The notes below the pieces were generated by a model. That model saw only the letters and a program-made list of their open reading frames with translations, was not told the DNA's origin and ran no database searches. This document shows positions 54,434-64,000 of a DNA stretch of 64,000 nt, piece by piece. The DNA is from Cognatundibacterium aquatile. Its GTDB lineage: Bacteria; Pseudomonadota; Gammaproteobacteria; Burkholderiales; Burkholderiaceae_D. Within the stretch, counting starts at the first letter, position 1. The number at the start of each line of letters is the position of its first letter. Made by a program: the position numbers and the translations under genes. The DNA is taken from the NCBI RefSeq assembly GCF_014699135.1, contig NZ_JACOFT010000001.1, positions 372,001 to 436,000 on the forward strand. Direction: 5' to 3'.

Positions 54434-56244
54434 TGACGACACAAGCGCTTATTCTATTAATCGTATTTTTAGCGGTATTACTGGTGTTGTCGTATCCATT
54501 AGGGATACTGATTGCAAAAATTGCTGATGGCAAAGCGCCGGTGCCCGGAATGCGATGGCTGTCCTGGTCAGAGCGAGGCATGTATAAAATCGCCGGAGTC
54601 AAAGCAGACGAAGGGATGACCTGGAAAGGGTATACCTTAGCCTTACTGGTATTTAATGTACTTGGTACCTTGTTTGTTTATGCGATACAGCGATTGCAAT
54701 TATGGTTGCCGCTGAATCCGCAAGCAATGCCGAATGTCAGTGCGGATTCGTCCTTTAACACAGCGGTCAGTTTTGTCAGTAACACGAACTGGCAGGGATA
54801 CGTTGGTGAAGGAACGATGAGTTACCTGACGCAGATGCTGGCGTTGGCCGGGCAGAATTTTTTCTCAGCCGCGACCGGCATTGCCGTGGTCTTCGCTCTG
54901 ATCCGTGGCTTCTCCGCACACTCATCCAAATCTATAGGTAATTTCTGGGTCGATCTCACGCGCTCGACCTTATATCTGTTGCTGCCTTTGTCTGTGATTT
55001 TCGCTGTTTTCCTGATGGGACAAGGCGTGGTGCAAAATTTCTCGGCATATAAAGACGTGCAGTTATCTGACGCCGTGACCTATAGCATGCCTAAGACTGG
55101 CGCGGATGGTCAGCCCTTAAAAGACAGCAAAGGCGCACCTGTAACGGAAGAGGTGACAACCCGCACACAGACGCTGGCGATGGGTCCGGTTGCCTCGCAA
55201 GAAGCGATCAAGCTGTTGGGGACAAACGGTGGCGGTTTCTTCAATGTGAACTCTGCTCATCCTTATGAAAATCCTACTCCTTTGAGCAATTTCTTTCAGA
55301 TGATCGCAATTTTTCTGATACCGGCAGCCTTGTGTTTTGCATTTGGCCGCATGGTCGGCGATCAGCGACAAGGTTGGGCAGTGTTGGTGACGATGACATT
55401 ACTGTTCGTTGTGATGACGGTCGGTGTGATGGTAGCCGAGCAGCAGACCCATCCTGCACTGGCAGCGATGAATGTTGATCAGGGCAGCAGTGCTCTGCAG
55501 TCAGGCGGCAACATGGAAGGCAAGGAAACCCGCTTCGGCATCAGTGCATCCTCACTGTTCGTCGCAGTGACTACTGCTGCTTCTTGTGGCGCGGTGAATG
55601 TGATGCATGACTCCTTAATGCCACTCGGTGGTCTTGTCCCTATTGCGCTAATGCAATTCGGAGAAGTTGTATTCGGAGGTGTTGGCTCGGGTTTATACGG
55701 GATGCTGATTTTTGCCATCCTCGCGGTATTTATTGCGGGTCTGATGATAGGTCGTACGCCTGAATATCTGGGTAAAAAAATCCAGTCGTATGAAATGAAA
55801 ATGACCTCGGTCGCTATATTGGTCACGCCTGTACTGGTGTTGGCAGGCACCGCGATTGCTGTCATGACAGAGGCAGGTCGTGCCGGCATTCTGAATCCCG
55901 GAGCGCATGGTTTTTCTGAAGTGCTGTATGCATTCACCTCAGCCGCCAACAATAACGGCAGCGCATTTGCCGGTATCAGTGCCAACACACCTTTCTACAA
56001 CATCATGCTGGCGATCGCGATGTGGTTCGGGCGCTTCGCCATGATTGTGCCTGTATTGGCAATTGCTGGTTCGCTGGCGGCCAAAAAACGTCTGGAAGTG
56101 AATGCCGGCACGATGCCTACGCATGGCTTGATGTTTATTGCCTTGCTGGCAGGTACCGTGGTTCTGATCAGCGTACTGAACTATGTGCCAGCACTGGCTT
56201 TAGGGCCGGTCGCCGAACATCTGCAGCTTGTTGCACCACGCTAA
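54433..56244 (+). CDS. kdpA: K+-transporting ATPase, A subunit
   Basis: KdpA is the channel-like, K+-binding subunit. The 603-residue protein has the selectivity-filter-like loops NTNWQGY near residue 117, GTNGGGFFNVNSAHP near 260, and CGAVNVMHDSLMP and SAANNNGSAFAG later, plus about ten membrane helices. ATG 54433 overlaps the kdpF stop. kdpB follows after 18 bases. Confidence 0.97.
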   Translation: MTTQALILLIVFLAVLLVLSYPLGILIAKIADGKAPVPGMRWLSWSERGMYKIAGVKADEGMTWKGYTLALLVFNVLGTLFVYAIQRLQLWLPLNPQAMPNVSADSSFNTAVSFVSNTNWQGYVGEGTMSYLTQMLALAGQNFFSAATGIAVVFALIRGFSAHSSKSIGNFWVDLTRSTLYLLLPLSVIFAVFLMGQGVVQNFSAYKDVQLSDAVTYSMPKTGADGQPLKDSKGAPVTEEVTTRTQTLAMGPVASQEAIKLLGTNGGGFFNVNSAHPYENPTPLSNFFQMIAIFLIPAALCFAFGRMVGDQRQGWAVLVTMTLLFVVMTVGVMVAEQQTHPALAAMNVDQGSSALQSGGNMEGKETRFGISASSLFVAVTTAASCGAVNVMHDSLMPLGGLVPIALMQFGEVVFGGVGSGLYGMLIFAILAVFIAGLMIGRTPEYLGKKIQSYEMKMTSVAILVTPVLVLAGTAIAVMTEAGRAGILNPGAHGFSEVLYAFTSAANNNGSAFAGISANTPFYNIMLAIAMWFGRFAMIVPVLAIAGSLAAKKRLEVNAGTMPTHGLMFIALLAGTVVLISVLNYVPALALGPVAEHLQLVAPR

Positions 56245-56262
56245 GAATTGAGGGGAAATCTG

Positions 56263-58455
56263 ATGTCCAGTACCAATGTCCAAAAAAGTTCTGATAACAA
56301 AGCTGGTTCCGCCGATCACAGCAATGACCGTTCCTCCGACCGTACCAGCGTAGGGGCTGACTATGCCGTGCAAACCGGCGGCAAGCCTCGTCTTCCGCTC
56401 TTTGATGCGAGTCTGATAGGCCCGGCAATTGCCGACTCTTTCAGAAAACTCAGCCCACGTACACAGTTGCGCAGCCCTGTCATGTTTGTCGTTTATGTGG
56501 GCAGTGTGATGACGAGTCTGTTGTTTCTGCAATCCCTGTTTGGTCAGGGGGAAGCCAGTTCGGGATTCATTTTCGCCATTTCCGTCTGGTTATGGTTCAC
56601 GGTCTTATTTGCCAATTTTGCCGAGTCGCTGGCAGAGGGACGCAGCAAAGCACAGGCGGCATCCTTACGGGCGCTGAAGCAAACGGTGATGGCCAAAAAG
56701 CTGGCTATCCCTAAACATGGCACCACCTGGCTGCCAGCGGCAGTGGAAGATCTGCGTAAAGACAACGTCTTTTTAGTCGAAGCCAACGATATCATTCCGG
56801 TGGATGGCGAAGTGATAGAGGGTGTTGCTACAGTAGACGAGAGCGCAATCACAGGCGAGTCAGCTCCGGTGATACGTGAATCTGGCGGTGATTTTTCTGC
56901 CGTGACGGGCGGTACCCGGGTGTTGTCTGACTGGCTGGTGGTGCGTGTGACGTCGAATCCGGGCGAGGGCTTTATCGATCGCATGATTGCCATGGTCGAA
57001 GGCGCCAAACGTCAGAAAACACCAAACGAGGTTGCCCTGACGATTTTACTGATCGCCTTAACCATTATTTTCCTGGTGGTGACGGTAAGCCTGCTGCCGT
57101 TTTCATTGTTCAGTGTCGATGCGGCCAAGGCGCTAGGGATGACTTCACAGCCCATTTCTATCACGGTACTCATTGCGCTGTTAGTGTGCCTGATCCCAAC
57201 GACCATCGGCGGCTTGTTGTCAGCCATAGGCGTGGCGGGCATGAGTCGCATGATGCAGGCAAATGTGATCGCTACATCGGGTCGTGCGGTTGAAGCCGCC
57301 GGGGACGTGGATATCCTGTTACTCGATAAAACCGGCACGATTACCTTAGGCAATCGTCAGGCATCCGAGTTCTTTCCTGCGCCCGGCGTGACACCGTCTG
57401 AACTTGCCGACACAGCGCAACTCGCATCGCTGGCTGACGAAACACCGGAAGGACGCAGTATCGTGGTGTTGGCAAAACAACGCTTTAATTTACGTGAAAG
57501 GGAAATGTCTTCACTCCACGCACAGTTTGTCCAGTTCACTGCGCAAAGCCGCATGAGTGGCGTTGATATCGGGGAACGCATCGTACGCAAGGGCGCTGCT
57601 GACGCAGTCAGAAAATTTGTCGAGGCGATGGGGCGTTCCTTTCCGCTGGAAGTCGCGAAAACCGTCGATGACATTTCCCGTCGTGGCAGTACGCCGCTGG
57701 TCGTAGTGGATGATGGCCGGGTGATGGGAACGATAGAGCTGAAAGACGTCGTCAAGGGTGGCATCAAGGAACGTTTTGCCGAGTTGCGTCGTATGGGAAT
57801 TAAAACCATCATGATTACCGGCGACAATAAGCTGACGGCAGCCGCAATTGCGGCAGAGGCGGGTGTCGATGATTTTCTGGCAGAAGCGACGCCGGAAGAT
57901 AAGCTGAAACTGATACGCAGTTATCAATCCGACGGTCGCCTCGTCGCCATGACTGGTGATGGGACTAATGATGCACCCGCTTTGGCACAGGCAGATGTGG
58001 CGGTGGCAATGAATTCCGGTACGCAGGCCGCCAAAGAGGCGGGAAACATGGTGGATCTGGATTCGAATCCGACCAAGTTGCTGGAGATCGTCGAAATCGG
58101 TAAACAGATGCTGATGACGCGTGGCTCTCTGACGACTTTTTCTATCGCCAACGATATCGCTAAATATTTTGCGATTATTCCGGCCGCATTTGTAGCGACG
58201 TATCCGGAATTAAAAGCGCTGGACATCATGCATCTGACCAGCCCGTCATCTGCGATCATGTCTGCGGTGATATTTAATGCGCTGATCATCGTGTTTCTGA
58301 TTCCGCTGGCGCTCAAAGGCGTGAAATACCGTGCGATCGGTGCATCGCTGTTATTGCGTCGCAATCTGTTGATTTATGGCCTTGGCGGCATTCTCTTGCC
58401 ATTTGCCGGTATCAAACTGATCGATGTGATTCTGACCGCATTGCAATTGGCTTAA
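56263..58455 (+). CDS. kdpB: K+-transporting ATPase, B subunit
   Basis: KdpB is the P-type ATPase subunit. The 730-residue protein has the phosphorylation motif DKTGT with Asp at residue 355, the actuator loop TGESAPV near 208, and the hinge [21 protein letters not shown]. It is about 45 residues longer than E. coli KdpB (682) because of a charged N-terminal extension. ATG 56263 follows GAGGGG; a TTG 15 bases upstream extends the frame. Confidence 0.97.
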   Translation: MSSTNVQKSSDNKAGSADHSNDRSSDRTSVGADYAVQTGGKPRLPLFDASLIGPAIADSFRKLSPRTQLRSPVMFVVYVGSVMTSLLFLQSLFGQGEASSGFIFAISVWLWFTVLFANFAESLAEGRSKAQAASLRALKQTVMAKKLAIPKHGTTWLPAAVEDLRKDNVFLVEANDIIPVDGEVIEGVATVDESAITGESAPVIRESGGDFSAVTGGTRVLSDWLVVRVTSNPGEGFIDRMIAMVEGAKRQKTPNEVALTILLIALTIIFLVVTVSLLPFSLFSVDAAKALGMTSQPISITVLIALLVCLIPTTIGGLLSAIGVAGMSRMMQANVIATSGRAVEAAGDVDILLLDKTGTITLGNRQASEFFPAPGVTPSELADTAQLASLADETPEGRSIVVLAKQRFNLREREMSSLHAQFVQFTAQSRMSGVDIGERIVRKGAADAVRKFVEAMGRSFPLEVAKTVDDISRRGSTPLVVVDDGRVMGTIELKDVVKGGIKERFAELRRMGIKTIMITGDNKLTAAAIAAEAGVDDFLAEATPEDKLKLIRSYQSDGRLVAMTGDGTNDAPALAQADVAVAMNSGTQAAKEAGNMVDLDSNPTKLLEIVEIGKQMLMTRGSLTTFSIANDIAKYFAIIPAAFVATYPELKALDIMHLTSPSSAIMSAVIFNALIIVFLIPLALKGVKYRAIGASLLLRRNLLIYGLGGILLPFAGIKLIDVILTALQLA

Positions 58456-58475
58456 CGTAGAAATCGAGAATATTC

Positions 58476-59072
58476 ATGAACTCTGTCACTCACTCTTTCA
58501 CTCACACGCTGCGTCCTGCATTCATGCTGTTTTGCAGCCTGTCAATTCTGGTTGGCGTGCTCTATCCGGTTGCGCTGACCGGCGTCGGTAAGATCGCTTT
58601 TGCAGACAAAGCGGAAGGTAGTCTGATCCGCAAAGAGGGGAAAATTGTTGGCTCCTCCCTGATAGGACAAGCTTTCAGTTCGCCGCAGTATTTTTGGGGG
58701 CGTCCTTCCGCTACAGGCCCTATGCCAAATAACCCGCTTGCTTCCAGCGGTAGCAATTTTGGTCCGAGCAATCAGGCTCAGACGGATGCAGTCAAAGCCC
58801 GTATCGATGCTCTGAAAGCCGCAGATCTTGCAAACACGGCCAAAATACCGGTCGATCTGGTGACGGCCTCTGCCAGTGGGCTGGATCCTGACATCAGCCT
58901 TGCTGCAGCGTATTATCAGGCGTCTCGTGTGGCGCATGCGCGTCAGATAGGAATAGACCAGGTGCGTAAGCTGATTGATGAACTTGCCGAACATCCGGTG
59001 ATAGGTTTATTTGGCGAAGCACGGGTCAATGTTCTGGCGTTAAACCTGGCGCTGGATAAGAAGAAAAAATAA
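58476..59072 (+). CDS. kdpC: K+-transporting ATPase, C subunit
   Basis: The 198-residue protein has one membrane helix (AFMLFCSLSILVGVLYPVAL) and the KdpC periplasmic-side sequence (GSLIRKEGKIVGSSLIGQ, YFWGRPSATGPMPNNPLASSG, ISLAAAYYQASRVA). KdpC bridges KdpA and KdpB and aids nucleotide or K+ binding. A hairpin at 59107-59133 lies in the 114-base gap before kdpD. Confidence 0.96.
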   Translation: MNSVTHSFTHTLRPAFMLFCSLSILVGVLYPVALTGVGKIAFADKAEGSLIRKEGKIVGSSLIGQAFSSPQYFWGRPSATGPMPNNPLASSGSNFGPSNQAQTDAVKARIDALKAADLANTAKIPVDLVTASASGLDPDISLAAAYYQASRVAHARQIGIDQVRKLIDELAEHPVIGLFGEARVNVLALNLALDKKKK

Positions 59073-59106
59073 GTAGTGCAACATGTTGCAGAAATTTGAT
59101 GTGATA

Positions 59107-59133
59107 CGGAAGTGCGCGAATGCTGCGCTTCCG
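59107..59133 (+). terminator. Hairpin between kdpC and kdpD
   Basis: CGGAAG-TG-CGC and GCG-CTTCCG arms close a seven-base loop with a small internal bulge. There is no T run, so it is more likely a processing or attenuating hairpin than a full terminator. It may set a lower level of kdpDE. Confidence 0.4.
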
Positions 59134-59186
59134 TCAATTCTGTCACTCAGCTGCTTTGACTGATTTTCAAGAGAAATACAATAACG

Positions 59187-61985
59187 ATGGCCATCAATAG
59201 CGATCAGCGTCCTAACCCCGATATGTTGCTGGCACATGTGCAGGCACAGGAGCGCCGCGCCGCGCGTGGCAAGTTGCGTATCTACTTCGGCGCGTCTGCC
59301 GGTGTTGGTAAAACCTATGCAATGCTGACCGCCGCGCGGAAACTGATAGCGGATGGTCGTCAGGTATTGGTCGGCGTGATAGAAACCCACGGCAGGGAAG
59401 AAACCGCTGCATTGCTTCATGGTCTGGATGTCTTACCGCTCCGGAATATTCCTTATCGCGACAAAGTGTTGTCCGAGTTTGACATTGATGCAGCACTGGA
59501 GCGGCATCCGCCATTGATACTGATGGATGAGCTGGCACACTCGAATGCATCCGGCTCCCGTCATCCTAAACGTTGGCAAGATGTCGAAGAATTACTGGAT
59601 GCTGGCATCGATGTCTACACGACCGTGAATGTCCAGCATTTAGAAAGTCTGAATGATGTGGTCGGCAGTATTACCGGTATACGGGTGGCAGAAACCGTGC
59701 CGGACACCGTGTTTGATGAAGCCGATGAAGTGGTGCTGGTGGATATTCCTGCGGATGAGCTGTTAGCCAGGCTGAAATCAGGGCGGGTATATCAGATACC
59801 GCAGGCAGAACGCGCTGCGAAGAATTTTTTTCGCAAAGGAAATCTGATCGCGCTGCGTGAGCTGGCCTTGCGTCGCACTGCTGACAGGGTAGAGGACGAT
59901 GTTCGCGCCTATAAAATTGAAAAATCGATCAATACCGTCTGGAAAACGGATGCAGCATTGCTTGCTTGTGTTGGACCAGGGCGTGGCGCGGATCATCTGA
60001 TACGCAGTGTGGCCAGACTGGCGGGGCAGATGAATGCAGTCTGGCACGCTGTTTATATCGAAACACCTGCATTGCAAAAGTTACCGACAGCGCAGCGTGA
60101 ACGTATTTTAAAAAGTCTGAAGCTGGCGCAGGATCTGGGTGCCAACACTGCGGTGTTATTCAGTAATGACATTGCGCAGGCAATTGTTGATTATGCGAAC
60201 GGACAGAATTTTTCACGCGTCGTGATGGGGCGGCAGTCACGCCTGTCACGTTGGTTACCGTGGACGACGTCGTATGCAAGGACAGTCGCTGCATTAGCGC
60301 CGCATATTGATCTGATAGAAATTGGTCGCGCCGCATCTGATCATGAGGATTCGCTGTCAGAGATGGCGGCGGAATCCGTGGCGATGCACGCGCTGGATAA
60401 ACGCATTCCGGCTGCCAATCGATACAACCGAAACCAGATACGGAGTTATCTGCTGGCCGCTCTGGCAAGTATGGCGACAGCGCTGGTGGCGACGCCCTTG
60501 CTCGACATTTTTAATCTGGTCAATATTGCGATGTTGTTTTTATTGACGGTCGTGCTGGTCGCTGTGCGTTTTGGCCGGGGGCCATCCGTGCTGGCAACGG
60601 TGGTGGGCGTATTGGCGTTTGATTTCTTTTTTGTGCCACCGCGTTTTTCGTTTGCCGTCAGTGATCTGCAATTCGCCATGACGTTTGTCGTGATGTTAGT
60701 GGTGGGGCTCATTACCGGACATCTCACGGCGGGTTTGCGGTATCAGGCGAAAGTCGCTTCACGCAGAGAATCCCGCTCCCGCGCCTTATACGAATTTGCC
60801 CGTGATTTATCCGGTGTGTTACAGGGCGAACAGATCTCTGATAAAACCCAGGCCATCATACAGCGTGCATTCCGGGCGAACGCGACACTCTTGTTACCTG
60901 ACGATGAAGGCCGCTTACAGCCGCCGTCACCTGAAGTTCCTGGTCTGGATATGGGGATAGCGCAATGGGCTTTTGATAAAGCCGAAACCGCAGGTATCGG
61001 CACTGACACTCTGCCTGCCAGCAATTTCTTTTATCTGCCGCTGGTGGCACCTATGCGTACACGCGGATTATTAGCGATACAACCTGATAATCGTCGCTGG
61101 ATACTCATACCGGAACAAAGGCAGCAGCTGGATACATTTGCTGCGCTGGCGGCGATTGCGCTGGAGCGTCTGCATTACATTGAGGTGGCGCAGAATGCGC
61201 TGGTGCACATGGAGTCCGAGCGTTTACGTAATTCCTTGCTGGCCGCTCTGTCACATGATTTACGTACACCGCTGACCTCGCTGGTGGGGATCTCCGAATC
61301 GCTGACGATGTCAACACCGCCGCTCAGTGATCGCCAAAAAGAAATGGCACATGCCTTACATGATGAAACCTTGCGTATGAGTGCGTTGGTCTCCAATCTG
61401 TTAGATATGGCGCGCATACAGAGTGGTGAAATCAAACTCGATCTGCAATGGCAGCCACTGGAAGAAGTGATCGGCAGCTCTATCCGTATCTGCGCACCAC
61501 AACTGAAAGAGCATCAGGTGCAGACTATCATGGCAGCGGATTTACCGTTAATTCATTTTGACGCCGTGCTGATAGAACGTGTGCTTTGTAATCTGCTGGA
61601 AAATGCGGCGAAATATACACCGGCTGGTTCCCGTATTACCCTCAGTGCCGAAACCAGCGGAGCCGACATCGATATCAAGGTATTTGATAATGGGCCGGGT
61701 CTGCCGCAGGGCAGAGAAGAGGCCGTGTTTGAAAAATTCACCCGTGGCGAGAGAGAGTCCTCCAAACCGGGTGTGGGGCTTGGGCTGGCCATCTGTCGCG
61801 CTATCGTTGAAGCCCATAAAGGACGTATCCACTCCGGTGTGTCGCCCGATGGCGGTGCCTGTATTATCATTTCTCTGCCATTAGGAAATCCGCCAGATAT
61901 GCCGGACATGGAAATCATGAGCCTCATGAACCACGAAGCACACACCATCGGCAACAACCATCCAATACGACCATTATCCGTATGA
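59187..61985 (+). CDS. kdpD: K+-sensing histidine kinase
   Basis: The 932-residue sensor has the KdpD N-terminal domain with Walker A GASAGVGKTYAML near residue 36, a universal-stress-like domain (about 250-370), four membrane helices (about 425-520), a GAF-like segment, and the kinase core with His690 in LSHDLRTP and HATPase motifs NLLENAAKY, DNGPGLP and GVGLGLAICR. It overlaps kdpE by four bases. A low-K+ signal leads to KdpE phosphorylation. Confidence 0.97.
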   Translation: MAINSDQRPNPDMLLAHVQAQERRAARGKLRIYFGASAGVGKTYAMLTAARKLIADGRQVLVGVIETHGREETAALLHGLDVLPLRNIPYRDKVLSEFDIDAALERHPPLILMDELAHSNASGSRHPKRWQDVEELLDAGIDVYTTVNVQHLESLNDVVGSITGIRVAETVPDTVFDEADEVVLVDIPADELLARLKSGRVYQIPQAERAAKNFFRKGNLIALRELALRRTADRVEDDVRAYKIEKSINTVWKTDAALLACVGPGRGADHLIRSVARLAGQMNAVWHAVYIETPALQKLPTAQRERILKSLKLAQDLGANTAVLFSNDIAQAIVDYANGQNFSRVVMGRQSRLSRWLPWTTSYARTVAALAPHIDLIEIGRAASDHEDSLSEMAAESVAMHALDKRIPAANRYNRNQIRSYLLAALASMATALVATPLLDIFNLVNIAMLFLLTVVLVAVRFGRGPSVLATVVGVLAFDFFFVPPRFSFAVSDLQFAMTFVVMLVVGLITGHLTAGLRYQAKVASRRESRSRALYEFARDLSGVLQGEQISDKTQAIIQRAFRANATLLLPDDEGRLQPPSPEVPGLDMGIAQWAFDKAETAGIGTDTLPASNFFYLPLVAPMRTRGLLAIQPDNRRWILIPEQRQQLDTFAALAAIALERLHYIEVAQNALVHMESERLRNSLLAALSHDLRTPLTSLVGISESLTMSTPPLSDRQKEMAHALHDETLRMSALVSNLLDMARIQSGEIKLDLQWQPLEEVIGSSIRICAPQLKEHQVQTIMAADLPLIHFDAVLIERVLCNLLENAAKYTPAGSRITLSAETSGADIDIKVFDNGPGLPQGREEAVFEKFTRGERESSKPGVGLGLAICRAIVEAHKGRIHSGVSPDGGACIIISLPLGNPPDMPDMEIMSLMNHEAHTIGNNHPIRPLSV

Positions 61986-62716
61986 ATATATCAGCATCGA
62001 CGCCGCCTATGTCAGAACACAATGCCACTCTGCCCACCGCTTTGCTGGTGGAAGATGAACCGCAAATTCGCCGCTTCGTCCGCAGCTCTTTAGAAGAAGG
62101 TGGCTGGCAGGTGTTTGAGTCCGGCACTTTACAACGCGGACTGGTCGATGCCGGCACCCGCCAGCCCGATCTGATTATTCTTGATCTTGGTTTGCCTGAT
62201 GGTGATGGTATCGACTTTATTAAGGATGTACGCAGATGGTCGGGTGTCCCCATTATCGTGTTGTCAGCCAGAGTGAGCGAAGCGGAAAAAATCAAGGCAC
62301 TGGATGCCGGTGCCGACGACTATCTGACGAAACCATTTGGTGTCGGTGAATTGCAGGCGAGGGTGCGGGCAACTTTGCGGCGTCAGCGTCAACCCGGTAG
62401 TACACCAGATGACGTCGTTCAGTTTGGCGACGTTAAAGTCGATGTGAAGGCGCGTATGGTCACGAAAGCGGGCATCATCGTCAAACTCACCCCGACTGAA
62501 TTTCGTCTGCTGAGTGCACTGATCAATAGTGCTGGCCGGGTCGTGACTAACCCACAATTATTACGCGAAGTATGGGGGCCATCGCATGCAGAAAGTGGCC
62601 ATTATCTGCGCATTTACATGCGCTATCTGCGGCATAAATTAGAAGATGATCCGACCCAGCCACGTTATCTGCTGACCGAAACAGCGGTCGGCTACCGATT
62701 GTTATTACCTAGCTGA
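61982..62716 (+). CDS. kdpE: Response regulator of kdp
   Basis: The 244-residue OmpR-family regulator has an N-terminal receiver with the phospho-Asp in ILDLGLPDGDG near residue 68, KPFGVGELQARV, and a C-terminal winged helix (LTPTEFRLLSALINSAGRVV, YLRIYMRYLRHKLE). It activates the kdp operon, probably through the repeat at 54146-54162. ATG overlaps the kdpD stop. Confidence 0.97.
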   Translation: MNISASTPPMSEHNATLPTALLVEDEPQIRRFVRSSLEEGGWQVFESGTLQRGLVDAGTRQPDLIILDLGLPDGDGIDFIKDVRRWSGVPIIVLSARVSEAEKIKALDAGADDYLTKPFGVGELQARVRATLRRQRQPGSTPDDVVQFGDVKVDVKARMVTKAGIIVKLTPTEFRLLSALINSAGRVVTNPQLLREVWGPSHAESGHYLRIYMRYLRHKLEDDPTQPRYLLTETAVGYRLLLPS

Positions 62717-62887
62717 TTTTTCATTTTTTCTCTGAGTATCCGGCGCCAGAATCTGCTCTCCGGAGGGGCGTCTGCACGCCTGTAATTTAAGTTTTTATAT
62801 GTTTTTCGTCACTCAGCGAATTGAAATTTGCGGCGGACGATGAACATCAATCAGAACGACATTGTCGTTATCATGAAAGGAAGTGCT

Positions 62888-63634
62888 ATGAAAAAAATAC
62901 TTGTTGCAGCAATTTTCCCGACCTTATTGTCTGTAGGCTATGTCCAGGCGCAGGAAGTCAAACCTGAAATGAAGCCGGACAACGAAGTCAGTTTTAATGC
63001 TGCGCTGACTTCCGACTACCGTTATCGCGGTATTTCGCAAACACGTCTGCAAGCAGCTTTGCAAGGCGGTGCTGATTACGTTCACAATTCGAGCGGATTG
63101 TATGCGGGCGCATGGTTTTCCAGCATTAAGTGGACGAAAGATGCGGGCGGTGGCGGTAATCTTGAAGCGGATCTGTATGCTGGTCGCCGTGGTGAGATAA
63201 ACAAAGACATCAGCTACGACATCGGTGTTCTGACTTATGTTTATCCTTCCAATGGATTGGCCACGGATGCGAATACCACCGAGGTTTACGGGCAACTGAC
63301 CTATGGCCCGGCCTACGTGAAGTATTCACATGCGGTCACCAATTTATTCGGTATTGCTGACAGTAAAAACAGCGGCTATCTTGATCTGGGTGCCAACATC
63401 GACGTCGCCACTGGGCTGACGTTGAACATCCATGCGGGGCGTCAACAAGTGAAAAATAACAGTGGCAGCAGCTATGCAGATTGGAAAATCGGCATCACCA
63501 AAGATTTCAGTGTCTTGACAGGCGCTGTGGCGGTGGTTGGTACGAATGCCAGTGAGACGAGCTATGCATCGCCGGCAAACGGGAAGTTTCTTGGTAAGAC
63601 GGCTCTGGTCGTCAGCATCAGCAAAACGTTTTAA
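62888..63634 (+). CDS. TorF family putative porin
   Basis: The 248-residue outer-membrane beta-barrel protein has a signal peptide (LVAAIFPTLLSVGYVQAQE) and the TorF/gcw_chp family pattern (NAALTSDYRYRGISQT, LYAGAWFSSIKW, NLEADLYAGRRGE, DIGVLTYVYP), ending in Phe. Role unknown. ATG 62888 follows AAAGGAAG; another ATG at 62828 lies upstream in frame. Confidence 0.88.
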   Translation: MKKILVAAIFPTLLSVGYVQAQEVKPEMKPDNEVSFNAALTSDYRYRGISQTRLQAALQGGADYVHNSSGLYAGAWFSSIKWTKDAGGGGNLEADLYAGRRGEINKDISYDIGVLTYVYPSNGLATDANTTEVYGQLTYGPAYVKYSHAVTNLFGIADSKNSGYLDLGANIDVATGLTLNIHAGRQQVKNNSGSSYADWKIGITKDFSVLTGAVAVVGTNASETSYASPANGKFLGKTALVVSISKTF

Positions 63635-63683
63635 TGCTGGGGCAGGGCGCGAGGCTGATGCCGGAAGCCGCTTACCGCTAATC

Positions 63684-64000
63684 TTATCTCAGTAAGCTAT
63701 GCAAGCCCTCATAAGCCAGATAGAAGCCGACCAGTAAAATCAGAGCGCCGGATAAATACGGCGCTCTGCGGGCAAATGTGCCGAAACCGCTCCAGCGTTT
63801 CGAGATGTGTTTGATGCTCAGTGCGGCCAACACGCCAGACATGACCATGGTCAGCGCCAGGCCAATGCTGAAACTCAGCACCAGTGTTGCACCCAGCGCG
63901 ACCTTTTTCAGTTGCAGGCAGAGCAGCAAGACCGTGATTGACGCAGGGCAGGGAATGAGGCCGCCGGTTAAACCAAACATGACAATTTGTCCGGTCGTTA
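63684..64000 (-). CDS. NicO/RcnA-type metal exporter, partial
   Basis: The gene runs off the right edge; 105 C-terminal codons are present. TGQIVMFGLTGGLIPCPASI is the family motif of nickel/cobalt exporters (RcnA, NicO), followed by a Leu-rich helix (LLLCLQLKKVALGATLVLSF) and the tail YLAYEGLHSLLR. The His-rich cytoplasmic loop, which would mark metal specificity, is beyond the window. It converges with the TorF gene. Confidence 0.75.
   Translation of the reverse strand, partial: TTGQIVMFGLTGGLIPCPASITVLLLCLQLKKVALGATLVLSFSIGLALTMVMSGVLAALSIKHISKRWSGFGTFARRAPYLSGALILLVGFYLAYEGLHSLLR

Overview
The window looks like chromosomal DNA of a betaproteobacterium, most likely order Burkholderiales and perhaps family Oxalobacteraceae. 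This is an inference from gene content and sequence style: two Gram-negative trimeric porins, a TorF-type outer-membrane protein, a complete kdpFABCDE locus, AzlCD and a NrdD/NrdG class III ribonucleotide reductase. No rRNA, tRNA or CRISPR array was recognised. Both ends cut genes: a TonB-like C-terminus at the left edge and a NicO/RcnA-type metal exporter at the right edge.

Region 1 (0-15 kb) is mostly core genome: a 2OG-Fe(II) oxygenase, a DUF4062 protein, DUF2164, a secreted protein of unknown function, a YjdM/PhnA-like protein, a TPR-glycosyltransferase, glmU, azlCD, a three-gene operon (HD-domain protein with PhnZ-like residues, class II aldolase, SDR) divergent from a Crp/Fnr regulator, a periplasmic binding protein, an Lrp regulator and glmS. 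glmU and glmS supply the first and last steps of UDP-GlcNAc synthesis.

Region 2 (15-32.5 kb) is an accessory zone. It opens with decayed insertion sequences (IS66, IS1595 and IS21 fragments) around a secreted TraB/Tiki-like gene. It continues with alpha/beta hydrolases, an SCP2-like protein, a LysR and an F420-reductase-like gene, a quinone reductase, an Old Yellow Enzyme, SDR and TetR group, an IS3 scrap, a chemoreceptor with a small partner gene, and a block of metallo-hydrolase, YciI, azoreductase and hydrolase. It ends at a GlxA-like regulator broken by one in-frame amber codon. A palindromic operator occurs both beside the tetR gene and, as a perfect 40-bp palindrome, 8 kb away before a hydrolase gene. 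This suggests one electrophile- or quinone-responsive regulon.

Region 3 (32.5-46 kb) holds an XRE-cupin regulator with an amidotransferase and a MOSC protein, methionine aminopeptidase with an overlapping ParD-like gene, a probable tricarboxylate (trans-aconitate or citrate) locus (symporter, LysR, porin, aconitate-isomerase-like protein, MHS transporter), a second chemoreceptor, and a second porin with a binding protein.

Region 4 (46-64 kb) carries the most striking object: an anaerobic ribonucleotide reductase whose glycyl-radical segment is absent from NrdD and is encoded by its own 63-residue gene between nrdD and nrdG. Two NrdR-type boxes and an FNR-type box lie upstream. A hybrid histidine kinase and a diguanylate cyclase follow, then the kdp potassium operon with a KdpE-like operator and an extra 34-residue membrane protein ahead of kdpF, then a TorF-family porin.
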